38,460 bases of DNA, taken from NCBI GenBank assembly GCA_020060765.1, contig JAGUZQ010000037.1, positions 1 through 38,460 on the forward strand, given 5' to 3'. The position numbers were made by a program, and so were the translations under genes. The stretch is from Planctomycetota bacterium (GTDB lineage Bacteria > Planctomycetota > SZUA-567). Below the pieces are notes generated by a model. It was given only the letters and a program-made list of their open reading frames with translations, searched no databases and was not told the DNA's origin. This document shows, in pieces, positions 1-6,582 of the stretch (its first letter is position 1; each line of letters opens with the position of its first letter).

Positions 1-10
1 GGTTATCGAA

Positions 11-232
11 ATGGAAAAAGAGATTACTTCAGGGACAGAAAACAGGGAACTACAGGGCAAGTTGCTGCGGGTCGACACCGTTGCCGCGCTGTTGGACGTA
101 TCTATCAGGCATGTCTGGCGCCTGGCGGACAGTGGGAGAATGCCGCGCCCCGTGAAGTTGGGAGGCTCTCGCCGTTGGCGTAGAGACGAAATCGAAAAGT
201 GGATTGGCGGCGGTTGCTGCCCGGTTGCTTGA
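11..232 (+). CDS. AlpA/MerR-like HTH DNA-binding protein, probable excisionase
   Basis: This 73-aa protein carries a winged-HTH of the AlpA/HTH_17 type. Residues ~20-66 run LLRVDTVAALLDVSIRHVWR, then a short linker, then PRPVKLGGSRRWRRDEIEKW, the standard helix-turn-helix plus wing with a basic SRRWRRDEI recognition tail. In integrative elements such proteins act as excisionase or as activator of the integrase. It sits 100 bp upstream of and co-directional with a tyrosine recombinase, which fits that job. Only 10 bases of upstream sequence are in the window, so the ribosome site and start cannot be checked. Family assignment is solid; the excisionase role is inferred from context. Confidence 0.8.
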   Translation: MEKEITSGTENRELQGKLLRVDTVAALLDVSIRHVWRLADSGRMPRPVKLGGSRRWRRDEIEKWIGGGCCPVA

Positions 233-332
233 GAGTGTGGAGCCGGGAGTGACGGGTGGTGGGAGCGCTGAAACTTCCGGGATAAACTTGACAAACCGCG
301 CCGCGTGGCGTATTTAGAAACAGGGAGAAATC

Positions 333-2129
333 ATGCATAGAAAAACCTATTCCGCACCGCTGCCGCAGGGTGCGACTGTTACCGTAAACCGCCAAGGTGA
401 ACGCGTCGCCGCCTGGACAGGACGTGACGGCAAGAAGAAAACCGCTATCGTGTTCGACGGGCAGGATGGCAAGCCTCGGGTGCGCCTGCAGACAAAAACC
501 TATTACGCGAAGACCCGTACCAGCAAGGGTACGGTAAAGGAGACCGCCACCGGCTGCCGGGACAAGGACGCGGCCAGAGCCATGGCCAGTGAAGTACGCT
601 CACGTACTGAGCGTGTGCGTGCCGGAATCGTGTCAGCCGCTGAAGACCAGGCTGCTTCACATGCGGGTGATAGACTGGTTGCTGTACTGACAGACTTTGA
701 AGCTGCGCTACGGGCTCGGGGATGCGGTAAAGAGCATATACAGAATGTGAAGGGACGCCTCGACCGTTTGATAAAAGATACCAATACGTTTGCTTTACGA
801 GACCTGACGCCCGCACGGGTTGAAAGCTGGCTGGCGGAACAGGCAAGTACAGGAATGGCTGCACAGACAAGGAATCACTATAGGACTGATGTCGTTAGTT
901 TCGGTAACTGGTTGTGTCGTGCAAAACGTTTGGTAGGGGTAAATCCTTTTGAGTCCATCCCGACGGCAAATGTCAGCACCGACCGGCGTCACGTGCGGCG
1001 CGCCTTCACCGTGGAAGAGGCTACTGCTTTTCTACACGCCGCCAGATTGCGCCCTCTGGCCGAATACGGTCGCCTGCCGGTAAAAGGTGAATCCGATCCC
1101 GCCAACCAGAAGCGCACCAACTGGCATCTGGCGCCGCTGACACCAGGCACTATCGAAGACGCCGCCGCCAGCGCTCGGGTCAAGCTCGACGCAGGTCTGG
1201 TCGGTCGCCTGGAACGTCTCGGCGAGGAACGCGCCTTGATTTACCAGACACTGCTGGGAACCGGATTACGCCGGGTGGAATTATCCAGGGTGCGCTGCGT
1301 AGACGTAGACCTTGACTCCGCGGCAATCCATCTCCGACCAGAAGATGCGAAAAACAGGCAAGGTGCCACGCTGCCGTTACGACCGGATTTAATCGAGGGA
1401 CTAAAAGCCCACCTTGCCCGCAAGCTGGCCGACACCCAGGCTGTTGCCAGATGCCAGATAATCGATGGTAAGCGCGCCCCGATTCCGGCCACGCTGCCGG
1501 AAGGAGAAAAGCTGTTCACCACGATACCGGGGATGAAGGTCTTCGATGCCGACCTGGCTGCTGCCGGGATTGCAAAGATTGACGGTCGTGGGCGGGTGCT
1601 GGACGTCCACGCCCTTCGCACCACGTTCTGCAGCTGGCTGCAAGCCGCCGGGGTTTCGCTGCGAACCGCGCAAGCGGCGATGCGCCACTCCGACCCGAAG
1701 CTGACCGCCTGCACCTATACCGACCCCGCGCTGCTGGATATCGGAGCCGCGGTAAACGCGCTGCCGACACTGCCGGACAAACCTCGACCGGAAGCTGTCC
1801 GCAAGGCTGCCGGCACCGAGGACATGGAGACGGATGACTTTCCGGATCCGAACGGGAAGGGCAAAAGACCTCCCGCGAAACCTTGCACCAAACTTGCACC
1901 TGCTGGTGGCTTTCCCTGTCATTCCGAGGCATTTCCAGTCGCTTCGGCGAAGAAGAGAGACTTCACCCGGCGCAGAGCCGCCGCCGCCATAACGTCATGC
2001 CCTGACGCAAGTAAAGCCCCCGTGTCATCTACTGACACGGGGGTAAGTCTGGAGCCAGCTCAGGGATTCGAACCCTGGGCCTGTGCTTTACGAAAGCACT
2101 GCTCTACCACTGAGCTAAGCTGGCCTTGA
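333..2129 (+). CDS. int: Tyrosine recombinase (integrase) of an integrative element, reading into tRNA-Thr
   Basis: A 598-aa tyrosine site-specific recombinase that would catalyse integration and excision. An N-terminal core-binding (SAM-like) region spans about residues 110-210, followed by a catalytic domain. Visible catalytic residues are Arg312 (GTGLRRVEL), Lys in AKNRQGATLPL, His426-x-x-Arg429 (VHALRTT), His452 (AMRHSDPKLT) and nucleophile Tyr462 (CTYTDPALL). The start has GGGAG 6 nt before ATG. Past about residue 480 the sequence is a low-complexity tail. The last ~26 residues (GFEPWACALRKHC and following) are the antisense translation of the tRNA gene at 2050-2124, so the reading frame crosses the attachment site. 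An AlpA-like gene precedes it, and the element body extends left out of the window. All five catalytic positions are kept, so it is probably active. Confidence 0.93.
   Translation: MHRKTYSAPLPQGATVTVNRQGERVAAWTGRDGKKKTAIVFDGQDGKPRVRLQTKTYYAKTRTSKGTVKETATGCRDKDAARAMASEVRSRTERVRAGIVSAAEDQAASHAGDRLVAVLTDFEAALRARGCGKEHIQNVKGRLDRLIKDTNTFALRDLTPARVESWLAEQASTGMAAQTRNHYRTDVVSFGNWLCRAKRLVGVNPFESIPTANVSTDRRHVRRAFTVEEATAFLHAARLRPLAEYGRLPVKGESDPANQKRTNWHLAPLTPGTIEDAAASARVKLDAGLVGRLERLGEERALIYQTLLGTGLRRVELSRVRCVDVDLDSAAIHLRPEDAKNRQGATLPLRPDLIEGLKAHLARKLADTQAVARCQIIDGKRAPIPATLPEGEKLFTTIPGMKVFDADLAAAGIAKIDGRGRVLDVHALRTTFCSWLQAAGVSLRTAQAAMRHSDPKLTACTYTDPALLDIGAAVNALPTLPDKPRPEAVRKAAGTEDMETDDFPDPNGKGKRPPAKPCTKLAPAGGFPCHSEAFPVASAKKRDFTRRRAAAAITSCPDASKAPVSSTDTGVSLEPAQGFEPWACALRKHCSTTELSWP
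2008..2043 (-). terminator. Intrinsic terminator-like hairpin just 3' of tRNA-Thr
   Basis: A perfect 11-bp inverted repeat (CCCCCGTGTCA, loop TCTAC, TGACACGGGGG) at 2017-2043. On the minus strand it is followed by CTTTACTT, giving a hairpin plus weak T tract 7 nt after the tRNA CCA. It lies inside the integrase reading frame, on the element side of the junction. The tRNA terminator may therefore be supplied by the integrated element. Confidence 0.65.
2050..2124 (-). tRNA. tRNA-Thr (anticodon CGU), CCA encoded
   Basis: The minus-strand sequence folds into a full cloverleaf. The acceptor is GCCAGCT paired with AGCTGGC, the D arm GCTC/GAGC, the anticodon arm GTGCT-TTCGTAA-AGCAC, the variable loop 5 nt, and the T arm CAGGG-TTCGAAT-CCCTG, with discriminator T and encoded CCA. 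The seven-base anticodon loop puts CGT at positions 34-36, so it reads ACG (Thr). The integrase frame runs antisense through all of it. Confidence 0.96.
2050..2124. other. Probable attachment site region (tRNA 3' half) of the integrative element
   Basis: The integrase gene reads toward and ends within this tRNA, and the tRNA is intact. This is the expected result when an element integrates at a tRNA 3' end and restores the gene. The crossover core should lie in the T-arm/acceptor part near 2050-2075. The matching direct repeat at the far element end is outside the window, so exact att borders cannot be set here. Confidence 0.6.
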
Positions 2130-2139
2130 TTTTTCAACT

Positions 2140-2167
2140 ACTATAATCGAAAACCGGCGCGATGCAA
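2140..2167 (-). promoter_or_regulatory. sigma70-type promoter for tRNA-Thr
   Basis: On the minus strand TTGCAT (2162-2167), a 16-nt spacer and TATAGT (2140-2145) stand 15 nt before the first base of the tRNA. Position and hexamers fit a housekeeping promoter. Confidence 0.6.
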
Positions 2168-2281
2168 TACGTTTTAGCTTGATTCCGCCGCTTTTTTGGT
2201 CTTTTGCTTTTACAGTATAATTACGTCTCCAGAATCGGGGTCGCCAATGAATAGCCACAAGCAATAGGGCTTTTCATTAAA

Positions 2282-2312
2282 CCAAGCAGGCAACAGCCAT
2301 TTGAGTGCTTGG
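2282..2312 (-). terminator. Possible terminator after rhaB
   Basis: On the minus strand CCAAGCA pairs with TGCTTGG, with an inner GGC/GCC pairing in the loop, followed by TTTAAT. It begins 3 nt after the rhamnulokinase stop. The stem is short (7 bp) and the T tract poor, so the call is weak. Confidence 0.35.
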
Positions 2313-2314
2313 GT

Positions 2315-3793
2315 CTACTTCAGTTTTGCAAACCGTCCGTAGGCGTCTTCCCAGGCGGAGCGGTTTTTCGCCGGGGTGAAAGTTTCCATCTCGATGGAGT
2401 TGCGTACGATTTCCCGCGCTTCGGCCAGCGACCCTACGTCGCCCAGAGCGATGGCCTGCATCAGGCAATTGCCGAACGCCGTCGCCTCCACCGGGCCGGT
2501 CTTTACTGTCCGACCGGTCGCGTCGGCGGTGAACTGGTTGAGCAGTCTGTTCTGGCTGCCGCCGCCGACGATGTGGATCGTCTGGTAGGTTTTGCCGGTG
2601 AGGGATTCTATCTCCCCCAAAGTTTTGCGGTAGATCAGTGCCAGGCTTTCCAGCGCGGCGCGCACGAAAGCGCCTTTGCTTTCCGGCGCGGCCTGCCCGG
2701 TCTTCGAGCAGTAGGCGGCGATTTTCCGCGGCATGTCGCCGGGCGTGAGGAAGGACTCGTCAGCAGGATTGATTATTGTTTTCAGTCCCGGCGCCTCTTC
2801 CGCCAGCCGCGTGATTTCGGCATAGTCCATGTCGACGCCTTCCCGCGTCCACTCGCGCTTGCATTCCTGCACGATCCAGAGGCCGGTGATGTTTTTCAGG
2901 AAACGATAGGTGCCGTCGACGCCGCCCTCGTTGGTGAAGTTGAGCGCGCAACTGCGGTCGTTGATAATAGGTTCCGGAATTTCCGCCCCCAGCAGGCTCC
3001 AGGTGCCGCTGGAAAGATAAAGCCAATCGTCGCCAGTGCCCGGCACCGCCGCGACTGCCGCAGCGGTGTCGTGGCAGGCAGGGGCGATGACGGGGCAGCT
3101 TTTCACGCCGTACTCCTGCGCGATGCTTTCACGCAAAGTGCCTACCACGCTGCCAGGCGCGACGATCTCGGGCAGGATGCCGGTGGGAATGCCGACCTGG
3201 GCCAGCAGGTCGGTCGCCCATTCGTTTTTCACCGGATCGTACATCTGGGTGGTGGTGGCGAGAGAAAACTCCTGCGCCTTCTCGCCGGTGAAAAAGTAAT
3301 TCTGCAGGTCTGCCATGCAGAGCAGCGACCTGGCCACCTGCAAGAGCGGGCTGTCGTTTTTCGCCAGGGCGAAAAGCTGGTAGATGGTGTTAAGTTGCAT
3401 CACCTGGATGCCGGTGCGGGCATACAGATCCTTGCGCGGCACTATCTTGAACAAAGCTTCCGGCATACCGTCGGTGCGCGCGTCGCGATAGTGGACAGGA
3501 TTGCCCAGCAGATCGCCGTTGCGGTCGAGCAGGCCGAAATCCACGCCCCAGGAATCGGTGCCCAGTCCCGCCAGTTCCGCGCCATACTTCGCCTTGTAAG
3601 CCTGCAGTCCCGCGCGAAGTTCGCGGTGGATGCCGGGTGCGTCCCAGTAAATCGTGTCCAGCAGCCTGACCGGCCCGTTGGGGAAACGGTGCAGCACATC
3701 CAGCGTCATCTTCCCGCCATCAAGAATCCCGGCGATAGCCCGCCCGCTTTCCGCTCCAAGATCGAACGCCAGATACTTTCTTCCGGAAATCAT
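2315..3793 (-). CDS. rhaB: Rhamnulokinase
   Basis: FGGY-family sugar kinase that phosphorylates L-rhamnulose to L-rhamnulose-1-phosphate in the cytosol. The N-terminal ATPase signature YLAFDLGAESGR, the substrate region GTDSWGVDFGLLD, the adenosine loop LYLSSGTWSLLG and the C-terminal HIVGGGSQNRLLNQFTADA are all RhaB-typical, as is the length (~492 aa). Start choice: GGGAGG directly abuts the first ATG, but the ATG three codons on (3793) lies 9 nt after it, so MISGRKYLA is the likelier start. No isomerase, aldolase or transporter for rhamnose is adjacent, so it is a lone pathway gene here. An SGNH esterase at 23671 could belong to the same rhamnose-containing glycan metabolism, but that is speculation. 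Confidence 0.93.
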   Translation of the reverse strand: MISGRKYLAFDLGAESGRAIAGILDGGKMTLDVLHRFPNGPVRLLDTIYWDAPGIHRELRAGLQAYKAKYGAELAGLGTDSWGVDFGLLDRNGDLLGNPVHYRDARTDGMPEALFKIVPRKDLYARTGIQVMQLNTIYQLFALAKNDSPLLQVARSLLCMADLQNYFFTGEKAQEFSLATTTQMYDPVKNEWATDLLAQVGIPTGILPEIVAPGSVVGTLRESIAQEYGVKSCPVIAPACHDTAAAVAAVPGTGDDWLYLSSGTWSLLGAEIPEPIINDRSCALNFTNEGGVDGTYRFLKNITGLWIVQECKREWTREGVDMDYAEITRLAEEAPGLKTIINPADESFLTPGDMPRKIAAYCSKTGQAAPESKGAFVRAALESLALIYRKTLGEIESLTGKTYQTIHIVGGGSQNRLLNQFTADATGRTVKTGPVEATAFGNCLMQAIALGDVGSLAEAREIVRNSIEMETFTPAKNRSAWEDAYGRFAKLK

Positions 3794-3877
3794 TGCTTGC
3801 ATCCTCCCGTTATTGATTTCAAAAAAGTAAATCCAAGATAGCAGGGACTCAATCCTCCAGTCCCGTGGTTCCGTGCT

Positions 3878-5128
3878 TTAAGTTTCCAGCGAACTTACGG
3901 CGCTGCGAAGCGCGAACACATCCAGCGGCCGGTCGAAGTATTGCATAACCCGGTAACAGTTGCTATTGACAATCCTCTCCGCCTCCTCCCCGCCGCGAGT
4001 AAGCAGGATGGGCAGTTCCGGGCGGACGTTGGTGATGGCATCCAACAGATGGCATCCCCAGAGTTGAGGCACTTTCAGGTCGGTCACGACCATGTTTATT
4101 TCCCGGCGTTCCTCCAAGGCGGAAACCGCCGCCCGTCCCGTGCGCGCCACCAGCACTTTCACCCCCAGCCGCCGCAGCATGGCCTGCAGCAGAGAAAGCG
4201 TATATTCCTGGTCGTCGCACACTAAAGCCGTCATCTTGTCCCGTAGCGCCAGCATCTCCATGGTGGAGGAAACCATGGTGGTATCTGGGCGCAATCCCTT
4301 CGCCCCGAGTACCTCTGGCGAGATCGCCGCGTCCAGCAGGGCGATCAGATCGGTCGGTTTCTGCAGGCGCGCCGACAGGCTTTTTTCCAGCATCATCGCT
4401 ACCACCTGGCTGATGGCAGATGGTATCTCCGGCACCAGGTCGGCTACCGGCCAGACCGGCGCGGTGCGGTGCTGGTGCAGATAGTCCAGCGGGTCGCGCC
4501 CGATAAACGGCGGTTTGCCGGTCAGCAGATGATAGAACACGCAACCCAGGCTATAGATGTCGGCACGCACGTCGGGGATGCCTTCGCCGGTTTCGGGCGG
4601 GCTGTAGGCACCGACATTGACCAGCGCGCCGTCGGCGGTTATCCCCGCGTCCTGCGGCTCCGACATCCGCGCCAGCCCGAAGCCCAACACCGTCGCCCGA
4701 CCGCCGGGACTGAGCATGATATGACTCGGTTCGATAGCGCGGTGGACGATGCCTTTTTCGTTAGCCGCGTCCAGCGCCTTGGCCGCCTGCCGCACGATTC
4801 CCGCCGCCACTTCCCAAGGCACGCAACTTTTCACTTCCAGAATCCGGTCGAGACTGTGGCCGGTGAGATATTCCATCAGCATGTACGGGCGGCCGTGATC
4901 CTGACCCGCAGCGAAGATGCGGACGATGTTGACGTGCTCCAGCTCCACCGCCAGTTGCCCGCCGCGCAGAAAACGCATGCCGGTGCGCGAATTAGCTGGG
5001 AAACGCGCCGCCAGCAGTTTGATCATCACCGGCTGCTGCAGTTCTTCGCTGAAGGCGCGGTACAGGTCGGAATGCGCGCTCTGGCTGCAAACGCGCTCGA
5101 GATTGCAACCGCCGAATTTCGGACTCAT
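3878..5128 (-). CDS. Ser/Thr pseudokinase fused to a receiver domain
   Basis: A 416-aa protein with an N-terminal Ser/Thr protein-kinase fold (about residues 8-275) and a C-terminal CheY-like receiver (about 295-415). The kinase half keeps the ATP lysine (VMIK, Lys37) but lacks the catalytic residues. HRD is HRA (129-131), the Asn of the catalytic loop is His136, DFG is GFG (149-151), and the glycine-rich loop is not glycine-rich. The fold is still clear from AYSPPE and VRADIYSLGCVFYHLLTGKPPF. The receiver keeps the acidic pair (VCDDQE) and phospho-Asp350 (VVTDLK), but the conserved Lys is Arg (FDRPL). The start at 5128 follows GGGAGG by 7 nt and overlaps the HD-GYP stop as ATGA, so the two are translationally coupled. 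The likely role is phospho-regulated scaffold or sensor, which is inference. Confidence 0.85.
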   Translation of the reverse strand: MSPKFGGCNLERVCSQSAHSDLYRAFSEELQQPVMIKLLAARFPANSRTGMRFLRGGQLAVELEHVNIVRIFAAGQDHGRPYMLMEYLTGHSLDRILEVKSCVPWEVAAGIVRQAAKALDAANEKGIVHRAIEPSHIMLSPGGRATVLGFGLARMSEPQDAGITADGALVNVGAYSPPETGEGIPDVRADIYSLGCVFYHLLTGKPPFIGRDPLDYLHQHRTAPVWPVADLVPEIPSAISQVVAMMLEKSLSARLQKPTDLIALLDAAISPEVLGAKGLRPDTTMVSSTMEMLALRDKMTALVCDDQEYTLSLLQAMLRRLGVKVLVARTGRAAVSALEERREINMVVTDLKVPQLWGCHLLDAITNVRPELPILLTRGGEEAERIVNSNCYRVMQYFDRPLDVFALRSAVSSLET

Positions 5129-6315
5129 CGCATATCCTCCCACCTGCCGTCGGTCTGTTCGGGCAAGAGGTGTTCGATCGAGCGCCCCCGAATCCTGACG
5201 ATGCGCGAACGGCCGCATTCGCCCAGACACAATTCCAACCGCTCTTCTTTCGCCAGGAACTGGTTACGGGCGTCAGTCAGCAGCAGCACCCTCGGCAAGA
5301 ACGGATGTGCCGGGTCGAACGTTGAAGCCACCCCGCCATGGCCGGAGGAAAGCGTTACCCATTCGCCCGGAGGAAAAGGCGGAACGATCCGGTTGAGTGC
5401 CTGCAGAGCGGCGGCGGGGAACTGCTGTTTTCGGGCGCAGTTCAATTCCTCCAGCGCCTCGATGGCGATATAACCTTCCCGCGAAACCAACTCCTCGTAG
5501 GCGTTAGCCAGCGACACCAGCCGTGAATAGGGATGGACATTTTTTCCTCCCGGCAGGTGCGAGCCGGATTCCTCCATTTCCGCCTGGTGGGGATAACCGT
5601 AGCCATCGAGAAAGGCGTGGTGGCAAAGCGCGATATTGGCGACGATGGCACCCATCCGGTCGCGCAACAGGCGAAAGCCCCGTACTGCGTGCGCCTCCAC
5701 TTCCTTGCGCTCGCGGTTGGGCAGATCCCACGGTTCCTTGGCCAGCACTTCCGGCGCGACCGCCGCGCGGCCGATGTCGTGGAAAATCGCGCCCAGCCCG
5801 ATAAAGGCGTAATCAACGTCGGAAAGCTCGCCGGATTTTTCCGTACCCTCGTTAGCCGCCTCGCCCATTTCCAGCGCCAGCATCAGGCTCAGGCGGCAAA
5901 CGTTGAAGGAGTGCAACAGGGAATAATCCGGATCGGCGCGGAGTTCCTCGAAAGGAAAGTAGACGCGAGGACTCTCGCGCAATTCCGCCAGCAACGCCAG
6001 AGTTACGTTGCGGAAAACCGCCAGCATCTTGTCGGTGATCTTGTTTTCCCCGGCGGCGCGGAAAACGGCGTTCAAGCCTTTGAGAATGTCGCGCTGGCGG
6101 GAAAGCTGCGCCTCGGTGACAAGCTGGTCGAACTGTTCGGTCCCGCCCTGTTCGATCCACAACGACTGCAAGCCGATGCGCGCGAGGGGACGGATGATGC
6201 GTTCGTTCAGTTTACGCCCCCGTTCCAGCAACACCGCGCCGGGATCGCGGGGATTATGGGTGGAGCGCGCTGCCACCTGACCGCTTCTGAGTTCGTTTAC
6301 AGAAATGCGAAACAC
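5125..6315 (-). CDS. HD-GYP domain protein, putative cyclic-di-GMP phosphodiesterase
   Basis: A 396-aa protein with an N-terminal DUF3391-like/unknown region and an HD-GYP domain at about 130-290. The metal-binding HD pair is in GAIFHDIGRAAV, and the GYP signature is ALCHHAFLDGYGYP. The usual HHE glutamate is Ala, and the usual HDIGK is HDIGR. HD-GYP enzymes hydrolyse cyclic-di-GMP. The ~100-residue C-terminal segment (RVLLLTDARNQFL to the end) resembles a small beta domain of unknown role. The start is GTG with GGGAG 6 nt upstream. It is the first gene of a two-gene unit with the pseudokinase-receiver, sharing ATGA. The altered residues leave enzymatic activity open. Confidence 0.85.
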   Translation of the reverse strand: MFRISVNELRSGQVAARSTHNPRDPGAVLLERGRKLNERIIRPLARIGLQSLWIEQGGTEQFDQLVTEAQLSRQRDILKGLNAVFRAAGENKITDKMLAVFRNVTLALLAELRESPRVYFPFEELRADPDYSLLHSFNVCRLSLMLALEMGEAANEGTEKSGELSDVDYAFIGLGAIFHDIGRAAVAPEVLAKEPWDLPNRERKEVEAHAVRGFRLLRDRMGAIVANIALCHHAFLDGYGYPHQAEMEESGSHLPGGKNVHPYSRLVSLANAYEELVSREGYIAIEALEELNCARKQQFPAAALQALNRIVPPFPPGEWVTLSSGHGGVASTFDPAHPFLPRVLLLTDARNQFLAKEERLELCLGECGRSRIVRIRGRSIEHLLPEQTDGRWEDMR

Positions 6316-6582
6316 GCCCCGCTCCCGAAAGCAAACGCCGACCGGCAGGCGGCGGATATTACCGCCGCGCCAGTGGCATTATAAGGTTTTTCGAGCAATT
6401 GGCAACAACTCAAATTCGCCGAATGCGAGGAACTGCATCGGGAACTCCATTTCCTCGACAAACGCTTCAGGGAAAGACAACCATCCTAATTTCCCCGACT
6501 TTCCTCTTTTCCAATTCCGTAAAAAAACATATTATTAACTCGACGCTAATATTTCGCAAGCATACGGTATCTGGAGAAGTTC

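Noticed and set aside
2216..2221. Plus-strand TATAAT after the tRNA
   Set aside because: No acceptable -35 box and no plus-strand gene follows.
2309..3841. 510-codon open frame on the plus strand opposite rhaB
   Set aside because: It is the antisense shadow of a clear rhamnulokinase; no motif and no ribosome site.
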